Shown here in pieces: positions 34,433-43,573 of a stretch of DNA of 64,000 bases. The translations under genes were made by a program, and so were the position numbers. The notes beneath the pieces are model-generated. The model was given only the letters and a program-made list of their open reading frames with translations, made no database searches and had not been told where the DNA came from. Positions within the stretch are counted from its first letter, which is position 1; every line of letters begins with the position of its first letter. This stretch comes from Ignavibacteria bacterium (GTDB lineage: Bacteria; Bacteroidota; Ignavibacteria; Tepidaquicellales; Tepidaquicellaceae), in NCBI GenBank assembly GCA_019187405.1, contig JABAQZ010000020.1, positions 40,855 through 104,854 of the forward strand, given 5' to 3'.

Positions 34433-35104
34433 ATGGACGACAAAATTCTTGATAATATTTGGAGCAAAATCAGACTCATGTTAAAATCACACCCTTGGCA
34501 TGGAGTGCCGATTGGTAAAGATTTTCCGGAGATTGTAACTGCTTACATAGAGATTGTTCCAACTGATACAGTAAAATATGAAATAGAAAAAAACAGCGGG
34601 TTTCTTAAAGTTGACAGGCCTCAGAAGTATTCAAACATTTGTCCGACTCCTTATGGATTTATTCCGCAGACTTTATGCGGAAGCAGTGTAGCTGAATTCT
34701 GCATGAATCAATCGGACAGGAAAAACATTATCGGAGATAATGACCCTCTCGATATATGTGTCATAACGGAAAAAAATTTGAATAACAGCAACATATTGCT
34801 TCAGGCAATTCCTATAGGTGGATTGAGAATGATTGATAATAATGAAGCTGACGATAAGATAATTGCCGTTATGAAAGGAGATGCAATTTTCAGCAAGTGG
34901 AAAGACATATCAGATTGTTCGGATTCTTTTGTCGAACGCCTCAAGCATTATTTCCTTACATATAAAGAAGCTCCCGGAGAAGGAATAAAAAGAACGGAGA
35001 TTCAAAAAATTTACGGAAGGGAAGAAGCATTTGAAGTTATCAGAGCAAGTAATAATGATTATCTGTCACAGCATTCAGATCTCAATGAACTGCTTGGAAT
35101 GTAA
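34433..35104 (+). CDS. ppa: Family I inorganic pyrophosphatase
   Basis: This 223-residue protein carries the soluble inorganic pyrophosphatase signature DNDPLDICVI (Asp triad), plus VKYEIEKNSGFLKVDRPQKYS and PTPYGFIPQT, the substrate-binding blocks. It is somewhat longer than many bacterial forms, with an extra N-terminal helix and insertions between strands. It hydrolyses pyrophosphate to drive biosynthesis. It is the last gene of the recJ run. Confidence 0.88.
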   Translation: MDDKILDNIWSKIRLMLKSHPWHGVPIGKDFPEIVTAYIEIVPTDTVKYEIEKNSGFLKVDRPQKYSNICPTPYGFIPQTLCGSSVAEFCMNQSDRKNIIGDNDPLDICVITEKNLNNSNILLQAIPIGGLRMIDNNEADDKIIAVMKGDAIFSKWKDISDCSDSFVERLKHYFLTYKEAPGEGIKRTEIQKIYGREEAFEVIRASNNDYLSQHSDLNELLGM

Positions 35105-35220
35105 TCAACAACTCAGGTCTATTCTTTTTTTGTAAAAACCCATTTCAAATAAATAAAAACTTCGAATCAATTTCGGGAAAAAGCCGCTCCGCTTACATCA
35201 ACTTATAAATATCTTGATTC

Positions 35221-35652
35221 TTAATTAGACTTGAGAATGCGTGATAGATACAGCTCGTGAAAACTTCGTTTAATTTCATCCCTGACTTTTCTGTAAACAC
35301 GGAGTATTTCTGCTTCAGTACCTTTTGCATTTGCAGGATCATTAAAAGGAATATGAATGATGTTCCCAACTTTCCCTTTAAAGACAGGACAAGTTTGTTT
35401 TGCATTGTCACAAACAGTAATAACATAATCAAAATTATCCGCAGAAAACAATCTGACATCTTTGGGCTTAGCAGAACTTATATCTATCCCTTCTTCATTC
35501 ATAACTTTGACAGTATTCGGATTGATTTTTATTTCAGGTTTAACGCCGGCTGAATATACTTCCAGGTCGTTGTCAAATGACTTCAAGAAAGCTTCAGCCA
35601 TCTGACTTCTGCAAGAATTTCCGGTGCAGAGGATCAATATTTTTATTTTCAA
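35221..35652 (-). CDS. arsC: Arsenate reductase, low-molecular-weight phosphatase type
   Basis: This 143-residue protein has the P-loop CTGNSCRS (Cys9-Arg15) of LMW tyrosine phosphatases and the extra redox pair Cys81 and Cys88 in TVCDNAKQTCPVF, the pattern of thioredoxin-coupled ArsC (S. aureus type). It would reduce arsenate to arsenite. No arsenite exporter or ars regulator is nearby. It stands alone on the minus strand; a plain phosphatase role is less likely given the redox Cys pair. Confidence 0.88.
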   Translation of the reverse strand: MKIKILILCTGNSCRSQMAEAFLKSFDNDLEVYSAGVKPEIKINPNTVKVMNEEGIDISSAKPKDVRLFSADNFDYVITVCDNAKQTCPVFKGKVGNIIHIPFNDPANAKGTEAEILRVYRKVRDEIKRSFHELYLSRILKSN

Positions 35653-36003
35653 TTTTTATAATTTAATTGAGAAAATATAATAAATTTTTAAGTAATTTAA
35701 TTTTATTAAATTATAAAATCAGTAAATTGAATTGTAAAAATTATGATATAATAAAATCAACATTGGTATGTAATATGGATAAAGCGAATTATGAAGATTG
35801 CATAAATTAATTTCTTTTTTTGAATTTAATTTAAACTGATCATTTTATTTGTGAAAATCCATGTATCAATAAATTACAAATCACTATTTTTTAAAAACAG
35901 ACATTCGGTAACTTAGACAATGAGTATTCAGAATATAAAAGACTACTGCAAATTTTTAAAAAATCAATTTCATTTTATCTAAATTGTAAAAATAATTAAC
36001 TCA
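35653..36003. other. AT-rich intergenic stretch between arsC and the DinB-like gene
   Basis: A divergent, very AT-rich region with no convincing coding sequence, RNA or repeat. No clean TTG-N20-TAnnTTTG pair was found for either gene. Confidence 0.45.
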
Positions 36004-36486
36004 ATGAAGAGTTCAGATATTTTAAAAAAACTATTAAGCGATCATTATGACGGTGATCCTTGGATTGATGTTACTATATCCCAAACTTTTAAAAAAATTT
36101 CGACTGAACAAGCGTTGAAAAAAATTGATAATCTCAATTCAATCTGGCAAATAGTGAATCACATGATCTCCTGGAGAGAAACGCTATTAAGTAGAGTAAA
36201 AGATGAATCCATTACTGTTCCGGATAACAATTTCATTAAAGAAATTGAAGATACTTCCGAAAAATCATGGGGGAGAACTTTAAAAAGATTTAAGAAATCT
36301 CAGATGGATATAATTTCTTTCCTTTCGGATTCAAAGGATAAGGTATTAGATAAAGTATCTTCAGCAAGCGGATATACATATTATGAATTAATTCAAGCAA
36401 TTTTACAGCATGATGCTTATCATCTTGGTCAGATCGTTTTAATTTTAAAATTGATTAATGGAATGAAGAATAAGAAATTAATATAG
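36004..36486 (+). CDS. DinB-like (DfsB) putative metal-dependent protein
   Basis: This 160-residue protein has the four-helix pattern of the DinB superfamily, with His in NHMISWRETLLSR near residue 52 and the late HDAYHLGQIVLIL near 138-150, which provide the usual three-His metal site. Members are often thiol transferases or of unknown function. It stands alone; a T9SS-domain remnant lies on the opposite strand just after it. Confidence 0.8.
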   Translation: MKSSDILKKLLSDHYDGDPWIDVTISQTFKKISTEQALKKIDNLNSIWQIVNHMISWRETLLSRVKDESITVPDNNFIKEIEDTSEKSWGRTLKRFKKSQMDIISFLSDSKDKVLDKVSSASGYTYYELIQAILQHDAYHLGQIVLILKLINGMKNKKLI

Positions 36487-36561
36487 CAAATTGAAATTCT
36501 TTAATACAAATCTGTCGGCACCTTAATTACTGTGTTTAGGAAACAACTTATTACAGCCGGA

Positions 36562-36815
36562 TCATTCGTTTAGTTTCAAAAAGAGTTTTGAATGCAAAAT
36601 ATAAATGTATATTCCACTAAATATGTAATGTGCTTTGAATTCAACTTCATAACTTCCCGGGTAATGAAGATCTTTTATAAGTATGGTAATTTCCCTGCAG
36701 AGTATATCGTGAATTTTCAAATCGACTAACCCAGATTTTAAATTTCGTATTTTATTTTTGCCAGCGGTTAAACGGATTCGGATAATTCTGATAAAGAAAA
36801 TATATTTTAGCATAT
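36562..36815 (-). pseudogene. Frameshifted T9SS C-terminal sorting domain remnant
   Basis: On the minus strand three frames together spell a type IX sorting domain: YFLYQNYPNPFN (36802-36767), then PLAKIKYEI in another frame, then SGLVDLKIHDILCREITIL, PGSYEVEF and SGIYIYIL in a third, ending at a stop at 36562. The order matches the canonical domain (NYPNPFNP, then KIxYxI, then VxLKIYDILGREI, PGxYEVxF, SGxYxY). At least two indels separate the parts, so the gene is dead. No upstream passenger domain remains in the frame. Confidence 0.8.
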
Positions 36816-37255
36816 TAGTATTGACAGACATCATACTTTACATTGTCGTATCTTAAAAAACAATTCCATCGATTACATGATTATTAAAATTTTCAAAGTA
36901 ACCACTGTAAAGATTTACCAAAAAAATAGAAAATTCAATTTACGTGATATAATCTGTGCATTTGAATATTTGAGTTAGACTTACCGGTAATATTTCTGCC
37001 ATTAATGATTGAACTTCTGATAATTAGAATCATTTTAACTGCAGTCACAGATATTAAGGGGATAAATTATTAATCTCAGATAATTTTTTGCCTAACAGCT
37101 GCCGGAATTTAAAGGCATGAATAATACTGAAGCATTGCAGAAAGATAATTTAGTAGAATTTATAAAATTGGGATAAATAATTTTTCAAATTTCTAAATCA
37201 AACTTTAATATCTTTAAAAAAAATACTTTCAACTATCTGAAGAGAACTAATTGAA
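36816..37255. other. Intergenic stretch before proS
   Basis: AT-rich DNA with no open frame I would defend. It may hold further decayed remains of the T9SS cargo gene whose end is at 36562-36815, but I could not read a convincing protein from it. The proS promoter lies at its right end. Confidence 0.4.
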
Positions 37256-37286
37256 TTGTAATAAGAAATCATCATGTCTATATTTG
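37256..37286 (+). promoter_or_regulatory. Bacteroidota-type promoter of proS-maf
   Basis: TTG (37256-37258), exactly 20 bases, then TATATTTG (37279-37286), a full match to TAnnTTTG. The box ends 16 bases before the proS ATG, so the mRNA leader is very short. It is the third case of identical spacing in the window. Confidence 0.65.
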
Positions 37287-37302
37287 CAACTTATAAAATT
37301 AT

Positions 37303-39018
37303 ATGAGATTAACACATTTTTTTCTTCCGACGTTAAAAGATGATCCAGTAGATGCTGTAACAGCATCTCACAAGCTAATGATACGTTCAGGCATGATCAG
37401 ACAGGTTACATCAGGAGTTTATTCAGCGCTTCCACTCGGACTTATTGTATTCAGAAAAGTAGAAAACATCATCCGTCAGGAAATGAATGCCATAGGCGGG
37501 AATGAATTTCTGCTTTCGGCGCTTTCTCCGAATGAACTTTGGGCTGAAACCGGACGGCTTGAGGATTACGGAGATCTGATGTTTAGAATAAAAAACCGCG
37601 AACTTGTTCTTTGCCCGACACATGAAGAAATTTTTACATCAATAGCAAAACCAAATCTGATTTCATACAAGAATCTTCCTCAGGTTTGGTATCAGATTCA
37701 GTCAAAATTCAGAAATGAAGAAAGACCCCGTGCCGGAGTATTGAGAGCAAGACAGTTTACCATGAAAGATGCATATTCTTTTGATGCTACATTGGAAGGT
37801 CTCGATAAATCATACAAGGACATGGATAGAGCATATAGAAATATTTTTTCAAGATGCGGATTGGATTATACCGTTGTTTCAGCCCACAGCGGCGCAATGG
37901 GAGGGAGCGATTCGGAGGAATTCATGGTACCGGCATCTGCAGGTGAAGATAATATTGCAATAAGCGAGGACGGTAATTATGCATCAAATTTAGAAGTGGC
38001 GGTTTCGTTTAAAGAAAAAGTCCGGAGATTAAATACAGCTAAAGATACGGAAGAGTTTCATACTCCAAATATCAAAACTATAGACGAACTTGCCGACTTT
38101 TTAAAAATTAAAGACAAATCACGACTTGCAAAATCCCGCGTGTTTGTGATTGCTAAGAAAGAAGGGAATGAATACCTGCTCGTACTTCTTTGCGGTGATG
38201 ATGAAGTAAATGAAATGAAGCTTCAGAATTATTTTGGGATCGGCATTCGTCCCGCACATAATGATGAACTTCAGGAAATTACGGGAGCCGATGCGGGATC
38301 GATTGGTCCGATTGGATTAAAGAAAAAAAACATTAAGATTATTGCCGATCAGATGCTTGAGGATGCAGACGAATTAATAAGCGGAGCAAATAGAAATGAT
38401 TATCACTTAAAGAATATTGATTTGAAAAGAGATGTTCCCGGCATAGAATATAAAGACATTCGTATCATTAAGGAAGGCGAGTTAACATCTGACAAAAGAA
38501 GTAAAATCAAAATTACCAAAGCCATTGAAGTCGGGCATATTTTTAAACTCGGAACAAAATATGCAAACGCTCTCGGTGCAACTTTTCTTGATTCCGAGGG
38601 AAAAGAAAATCCACTTATTATGGGAAGCTATGGGATAGGTGTTGAAAGAACTGCTGCTGCATTTATTGAACAAAACCATGATGATAAAGGCATAATATGG
38701 AAAGGAGAGATTGCTCCTTTTCAGGTTATCCTGATAAGTATTTCCGGAAAATCCGAAGAAGTAAGAAATACTTCGGAAGGATTGTATAATTGTCTTATTG
38801 AAAATAAAATTGAAACTTTGTTTGATGATAGGGATGATGTCAGACCCGGCGTGAAATTCAACGATGCAGATTTAATTGGAATACCTATACAGGTTATTAT
38901 TGGAGAAAAAAATTTAAAAGAAGGTAATGCGGAAATTAAAATCAGAAAAACCGGAGAAAGATTAATTGTTAAAATTGACGACACAATGAACAAAGTATCC
39001 GAATTTTTAAAAAGTTAG
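37303..39018 (+). CDS. proS: Prolyl-tRNA synthetase, bacterial type with editing insertion
   Basis: This 571-residue protein charges tRNA-Pro. The class II core is seen in TSGVYSALPLGLIVFRKVENII, FRNEERPRAGVLRARQFTMKDAYSF (motif 2) and LIMGSYGIGVERTAAAFIEQNHD (motif 3). Between motifs 2 and 3 lies an INS/YbaK-like editing domain (about residues 225-385, with IKTIDELADFLKIKDKSRLAK), as in E. coli-type ProRS, and an anticodon-binding domain ends the protein. maf follows after one base. Confidence 0.96.
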   Translation: MRLTHFFLPTLKDDPVDAVTASHKLMIRSGMIRQVTSGVYSALPLGLIVFRKVENIIRQEMNAIGGNEFLLSALSPNELWAETGRLEDYGDLMFRIKNRELVLCPTHEEIFTSIAKPNLISYKNLPQVWYQIQSKFRNEERPRAGVLRARQFTMKDAYSFDATLEGLDKSYKDMDRAYRNIFSRCGLDYTVVSAHSGAMGGSDSEEFMVPASAGEDNIAISEDGNYASNLEVAVSFKEKVRRLNTAKDTEEFHTPNIKTIDELADFLKIKDKSRLAKSRVFVIAKKEGNEYLLVLLCGDDEVNEMKLQNYFGIGIRPAHNDELQEITGADAGSIGPIGLKKKNIKIIADQMLEDADELISGANRNDYHLKNIDLKRDVPGIEYKDIRIIKEGELTSDKRSKIKITKAIEVGHIFKLGTKYANALGATFLDSEGKENPLIMGSYGIGVERTAAAFIEQNHDDKGIIWKGEIAPFQVILISISGKSEEVRNTSEGLYNCLIENKIETLFDDRDDVRPGVKFNDADLIGIPIQVIIGEKNLKEGNAEIKIRKTGERLIVKIDDTMNKVSEFLKS

Positions 39019-39019
39019 T

Positions 39020-39610
39020 TTGAGCAATTTAAAAAAACTTTTTTCGAAGAAGTTTATACTTGCATCGAAATCACCCCGCAGAGCATATCTTCTAAAGCAA
39101 ATAGGACTGAACTTCAAAGTTCAGGTAAGCAATGTTAAAGAGATAGAACATGTGTATGCAAATCCGCTCCAATCTGTTAAATATAATTCACTTCTCAAAT
39201 CAAGAACCGCTGCCATAAAGTTTAAAAAAGAGATAGTTATAGGGGCTGATACGATTGTAGTTCTGAAAAACAAAATCCTCAACAAACCAAAAAATTTATC
39301 CGAAGCAAAAAGATACCTTAGCTTGCTCAGCGGGAAAGTTCATACAGTTATTACTGGAATTAATGTAATTAATACTTTAAATGGAGAAGAGGTTTTTGAT
39401 TTTGAGAAAACCAAAGTGTACTTCAGACATCTGAATAAAGATGAAATCAATTTTTATGTGAATAATTTCAAGCCGCTCGATAAAGCCGGCGCTTATGGCA
39501 TTCAGGATGATTTTGGTTGTCTTTTCATTGATAAAATAGAAGGAGATTATTATAACATTGTCGGACTTCCGCTGGTAAAACTTTATACAAATCTCAAAAA
39601 AATTATTTGA
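39020..39610 (+). CDS. maf: Maf family nucleoside triphosphate pyrophosphatase
   Basis: This 196-residue protein has the Maf signature ILASKSPRRAYLLKQIGL near the N-terminus, the catalytic VIGADTIVVL, LSGKVHTVITGI and the late DKAGAYGIQDD. Maf proteins hydrolyse dTTP, UTP or modified nucleotides and are tied to cell division control and housekeeping of the nucleotide pool. Start is TTG 39020, one base after the proS stop; the next gene's ATG is directly adjacent to the maf stop. Confidence 0.92.
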   Translation: MSNLKKLFSKKFILASKSPRRAYLLKQIGLNFKVQVSNVKEIEHVYANPLQSVKYNSLLKSRTAAIKFKKEIVIGADTIVVLKNKILNKPKNLSEAKRYLSLLSGKVHTVITGINVINTLNGEEVFDFEKTKVYFRHLNKDEINFYVNNFKPLDKAGAYGIQDDFGCLFIDKIEGDYYNIVGLPLVKLYTNLKKII

Positions 39611-40600
39611 ATGTTTGCAAAATATAAAAAGAAAATCCTTCTCTCTGTTGCTTTTGGAGCAATTGTGTTTCTGGGATTCAGCATATTTGCAGATTTTGAC
39701 AAACTGCTCAAAGCATTCGGTGAATTTAACTGGTATTATTTCCCGGTAATTTTGGCGTTGTCTTTTGGAAATTATATTTTAAGATTTTACAAATGGGAAT
39801 ATTACAGAAAAATAATTGGAATTAATCTCACACAAAAAATCAGCTTACTGATTTTCATGGCTACATTTGTAATGAGTGTTACTCCGGGCAAAATGGGTGA
39901 ACTTCTAAAGTCTTATTTAGTCAGGGAAGAATGCGGTACACCTGTTAGCAAATCTGCTCCAATAATTCTTGCCGAAAGGCTAACAGATTTTATTTCGGTT
40001 GTTGTGCTTTGCATAACCGGAGCATTTGTATTTGATTACGGGAAAGAGGTTATTTTTGGAGTCGGAATATTTTTTATATCCGGAGTAATTTTAATAAGCT
40101 CGAGAAAGATTTCCATATCAATTATAAGAAAACTTGAAAAAGTGAAATTGTTAAGTAAAGTTGCTCACAAGTTTGAAGAAGCATACGAAAGCATTTATCT
40201 GCTTGTAAAAATAAAACCTCTGATTGTAGCTACTCTTATAAGCGGTATGGCATGGTTTATGGAATGTATTGGGTTATATGTTGTATTAAAGGTATATTCG
40301 TCATCGACACAAATAGATGTAAGTCTGCTAAGCTCTGTATTTATATATGGATTTTCGACGATAATCGGATCGATTGCTATGCTTCCCGGCGGTCTTGGAG
40401 TTACTGAAGCTTCAATTACGGGATTACTTGTCTTATTGAAAATTCCAAAAGATATATCGGTAGCATCGACTTTTATTATAAGAGTTGCAACATTATGGTT
40501 TGCTGTGATAATTGGAATTGCTGCTGTATATTTTTATCAAAAGCATTCGAGTAGAGAGCTGGAAGAGATTGGGGATTCGGGCGAACTTCCGAAATATTGA
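39611..40600 (+). CDS. LPG_synthase_TM (UPF0104) membrane protein
   Basis: This 329-residue protein has about eight membrane segments and the family features of the lysylphosphatidylglycerol synthase membrane region: SVTPGKMGELLKSYLVR near residues 94-110, PIILAERLTDFISV and the late GSIAMLPGGLGVTEASITGLL. The catalytic aminoacyl-transfer domain of full-length LPG synthases is absent, so it is better seen as a flippase-like or glycolipid-related integral protein with unknown substrate. It is the third gene of the proS run. Confidence 0.85.
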   Translation: MFAKYKKKILLSVAFGAIVFLGFSIFADFDKLLKAFGEFNWYYFPVILALSFGNYILRFYKWEYYRKIIGINLTQKISLLIFMATFVMSVTPGKMGELLKSYLVREECGTPVSKSAPIILAERLTDFISVVVLCITGAFVFDYGKEVIFGVGIFFISGVILISSRKISISIIRKLEKVKLLSKVAHKFEEAYESIYLLVKIKPLIVATLISGMAWFMECIGLYVVLKVYSSSTQIDVSLLSSVFIYGFSTIIGSIAMLPGGLGVTEASITGLLVLLKIPKDISVASTFIIRVATLWFAVIIGIAAVYFYQKHSSRELEEIGDSGELPKY

Positions 40601-40876
40601 AGTTGAAATAAATTGTAGAGAGCAATAGTCAGAGGTTTAATAATGAGTTCTTTTTTTAGGAGTAAAATTTTGTAGTCTCTTGATTCAAATTTTTCATTCA
40701 TACATTAATTTTGGATTTTGTTATAGAAAAAATATCTCTTCAAATTTATGCGGATAGTATTAGATAAATGAATACAAAAATATACAACAATAGATATAAC
40801 CACATTCATTTTTTATAATACAAACATCGTCAAAAAAAATCTATAATTTACATATTAATCAAATACAAATTAAAGC

Positions 40877-41557
40877 ATGACGAATCCTATATTGCTAATC
40901 TGTCAAGGGAGATCCGGCAGTACGACTTTATTGAGGATTTTTAATTCCATTGATAACTGCAATATTTGCGGTGAAAACTGGAACATGATTGAAAGCTTAA
41001 TGGAATTTTATGAAAGATTAAAAAAGACAAAAGCTCAACCCGGTTTTACAAATAATTATTCAGATGCCGAATATCCTTCTTGGTATAATGTATTTGATAT
41101 AAATAATGCGGTAAAAGGATTAAAGGAATTAATTTTAAATCTTTATTACAGAGATAGAAATGAAATATGGGGATTCAAGGAAATTAGAATCGGGCTTGAA
41201 GATTACGGGAAATTTTCGACAATGCTTTTGAATTTTAAAGAACTATTTGAAGATGTAAAAATAGTATTACTATACAGGAATGATATAGAAAATCAAATAA
41301 CTTCCGGCTGGTGGTCGGAGGATAAAGCTGCATCAAGGATTTTATTGATGAATCAAAGAGAAAATTTCATAAAGTTTAACAGAGAAAATCCTGATTATAC
41401 ATACTTGTTGACAATGGATGATATCATAAGTAAGAATAATAATTTTATGAATATGTTTAGATTCTTGGATTTAAAGTTTGAAATTTTAAAAATTGATAAA
41501 ATAATAGGCAATAAGATTGATTATTTAGATTTCAACACAGATCAAAATTCAGATTAA
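40877..41557 (+). CDS. Sulfotransferase-like protein
   Basis: This 226-residue protein opens with PILLICQGRSGSTTLLRIFNS, a P-loop of the 5'-phosphosulfate-binding type (GRSGSTxL), and has VLLYRNDIENQITSGWW near residue 138, in the place of the 3'-phosphate-binding strand and helix. These match PAPS-dependent sulfotransferases. The substrate is unknown. It stands alone, about 280 AT-rich bases after the proS run and 122 before the B12-binding gene. Confidence 0.72.
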   Translation: MTNPILLICQGRSGSTTLLRIFNSIDNCNICGENWNMIESLMEFYERLKKTKAQPGFTNNYSDAEYPSWYNVFDINNAVKGLKELILNLYYRDRNEIWGFKEIRIGLEDYGKFSTMLLNFKELFEDVKIVLLYRNDIENQITSGWWSEDKAASRILLMNQRENFIKFNRENPDYTYLLTMDDIISKNNNFMNMFRFLDLKFEILKIDKIIGNKIDYLDFNTDQNSD

Positions 41558-41679
41558 ATTAAGTTTTGGAGAATCAAAATTATAAAAAATATTTTTGATT
41601 TGCTTACGAAAGAGTTTAAAGTTTCTAACACAAAATTCACTTGAAGAAATGTTGAATTTGGATTAATTTAACACATCAA

Positions 41680-42111
41680 ATGCCAGATAATAGCAAAAAA
41701 GAAAAAAAGATTAGAATTCTGATCGGGAAAGTCGGTTTAGACGGACATGACAGAGGCGCAAAAGTTATTGCTGCAGCTTTTAGGGATGCAGGGATAGAAG
41801 TTATTTATACAGGATTGAGACAGACTCCGGAAACAATAGTCGAGGCAGCATTACAGGAAGATGTTGATGCAATAGGAATCAGTATTTTAAGCGGTGCGCA
41901 CATGACAGTATTTCCAAAAGTAAAAAACCTAATGAATGAAAAAGGTCTCAATGATGTATTGCTGTTTGGAGGCGGTATTATTCCCGACCAGGATATTGAA
42001 GAACTGAAAAAAATCGGTGTCGGACAGCTTTTTACACCCGGCACTCCTACCTATGAAACAATCAATTATGTCAAAAGCTGGGTTTCTCAAAACAAAGAAA
42101 GGATATCCTGA
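41680..42111 (+). CDS. Stand-alone B12-binding domain (methylmalonyl-CoA mutase C-terminal type)
   Basis: This 143-residue protein is a cobalamin-binding Rossmann domain with the base-off motif DGHDRG ([15 protein letters not shown]; His provides the cobalt ligand), then [10 protein letters not shown] and [17 protein letters not shown]. It corresponds to the C-terminal domain or small subunit of acyl-CoA mutases. The catalytic mutase subunit is not next to it; the neighbour is a phosphohexomutase. It may partner with a subunit encoded elsewhere. Confidence 0.9.
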   Translation: MPDNSKKEKKIRILIGKVGLDGHDRGAKVIAAAFRDAGIEVIYTGLRQTPETIVEAALQEDVDAIGISILSGAHMTVFPKVKNLMNEKGLNDVLLFGGGIIPDQDIEELKKIGVGQLFTPGTPTYETINYVKSWVSQNKERIS

Positions 42112-42159
42112 TAGTTGCTTTTGTACAATTTATTTCTATAAAACATCTTTATTTATTAA

Positions 42160-43572
42160 ATGAGCAGTAAAGTCGAACCTGTAAAATTCGGCACTGACGG
42201 TTGGAGAGCAGTCATTGCTGATACATATACTTTTGAAAATGTCAGAAGAGTTGCTTATGCAACAGCGCTTAGTTTTAAAAATCATCCGAAAATCAATAAA
42301 GGTATCATAATCGGTTATGATACAAGGTTTTTGTCAAAAGAATTTGCACATTGTGCAGCTGAAGTTTTTGCAAACAATGGAATTAAAGTCATTCTTACGG
42401 ACAGTTTTGTAACAACACCAACAGTTTCTTTGCTTTCAAGAGATCTGGGATGTACACTTGGAGTAATGATTACTGCATCTCATAATCCTTTTAAGTACAA
42501 TGGATTTAAGCTCAAAGATGAATTCGGCGGGAGTATGGATCCAAAGGAAATTGAAGTCATCGAAAGTAAGTTAAGTAAGATAGATTCAGTTAATGTGAAT
42601 AAAAATTTGGATACTTTAATCAAGGAAGGGCTGGTAGAATTATTTGATGGTAAAGAATACTACATGAGTTATTTGAAAAAGAGCATTAATATAGATTTAA
42701 TAAAAAAATCCGGTTTAAAAGTGATATACGATGCAATGTATGGTGCCGGTCAAAATATTATGAATAATTTTATTGAAATTGTTCAGTTGCATGGAGAAGT
42801 AAATCCTTCTTTTGGAAAAAGTTCGCCGGAACCTGTCCAGAAAAATCTATCCGAAATCTCTAACGAAATAAAGAAAAACCATTTTAACATTGGCATAGTA
42901 ACAGATGGAGATGCCGACAGAATAGCCATAATTGACGAAAGAGGTAATTTTCTGGATGCACAAAAAACATTTGCCCTTCTAATAAAATATTTGTATGAGA
43001 AAAAAGGCATGACAGGTAAAGTGGTGCGAGGATATTCTACAAGCGAGTTGGTAAAAAAATATTGTGAAAAAAACGGATTAGAGCTGGTAACTGTGCCGAT
43101 TGGTTTCAAGCATATATCTAAAATTATGATCAACGATGATGTAATGATAGGTGCCGAAGAAAGCGGAGGCATAGGAATTAAAGGTCATCTTCCCGAGCGT
43201 GACGGAATTTATAACGGAATGCTGTATCTTGAAATGCTTGCTGAATATGGTAAAAGTATATCGGAACTTAAAAAGGATTTGGATGATGAATTCGGTGAAT
43301 ATTTTTATCAGAGAAATGACGTGAGAACAACCGAAGATAAAAAAATCAGCACATTGAATGTTTGCAGTAAGCTAAAAACGGGAGATTTAATAGGAGGAAA
43401 AAAGATATCAACAACTGATAATTTGGATGGATACAAGTTTACATTTGACAACGGCTGGATCTTAATAAGGGCATCCGGAACAGAACCTCTTTTAAGAATT
43501 TATTGCGAGACTTATGGTAATAATGAGACCGAAAAAATATTAGACAACACAATTAAACAATTTGAATTGTAA
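42160..43572 (+). CDS. Phosphoglucomutase/phosphomannomutase family protein
   Basis: This 470-residue protein is an alpha-D-phosphohexomutase with the four usual sites: phosphoserine loop ITASHNP (Ser107), metal loop TDGDADRIAI, sugar-binding GAEESGGIGIKGH and the phosphate-binding RASGTEPLLRIYCE near the C-terminus. It interconverts hexose 1- and 6-phosphates, here probably to supply nucleotide sugars to the adjacent polysaccharide locus, whose first gene starts one base after its stop. Whether glucose, mannose or glucosamine is the substrate cannot be read. Confidence 0.92.
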   Translation: MSSKVEPVKFGTDGWRAVIADTYTFENVRRVAYATALSFKNHPKINKGIIIGYDTRFLSKEFAHCAAEVFANNGIKVILTDSFVTTPTVSLLSRDLGCTLGVMITASHNPFKYNGFKLKDEFGGSMDPKEIEVIESKLSKIDSVNVNKNLDTLIKEGLVELFDGKEYYMSYLKKSINIDLIKKSGLKVIYDAMYGAGQNIMNNFIEIVQLHGEVNPSFGKSSPEPVQKNLSEISNEIKKNHFNIGIVTDGDADRIAIIDERGNFLDAQKTFALLIKYLYEKKGMTGKVVRGYSTSELVKKYCEKNGLELVTVPIGFKHISKIMINDDVMIGAEESGGIGIKGHLPERDGIYNGMLYLEMLAEYGKSISELKKDLDDEFGEYFYQRNDVRTTEDKKISTLNVCSKLKTGDLIGGKKISTTDNLDGYKFTFDNGWILIRASGTEPLLRIYCETYGNNETEKILDNTIKQFEL

Positions 43573-43573
43573 A

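Noticed and set aside
35193..35459. Minus-strand 88-residue frame overlapping arsC
   Set aside because: It is a shifted-frame shadow of arsC, which has intact catalytic motifs.
41641..41671. TTG-N20-TAATTTAA upstream of the B12-binding gene as a promoter
   Set aside because: Spacing fits, but the -7 box has two mismatches to TAnnTTTG and such matches are likely by chance in AT-rich DNA.
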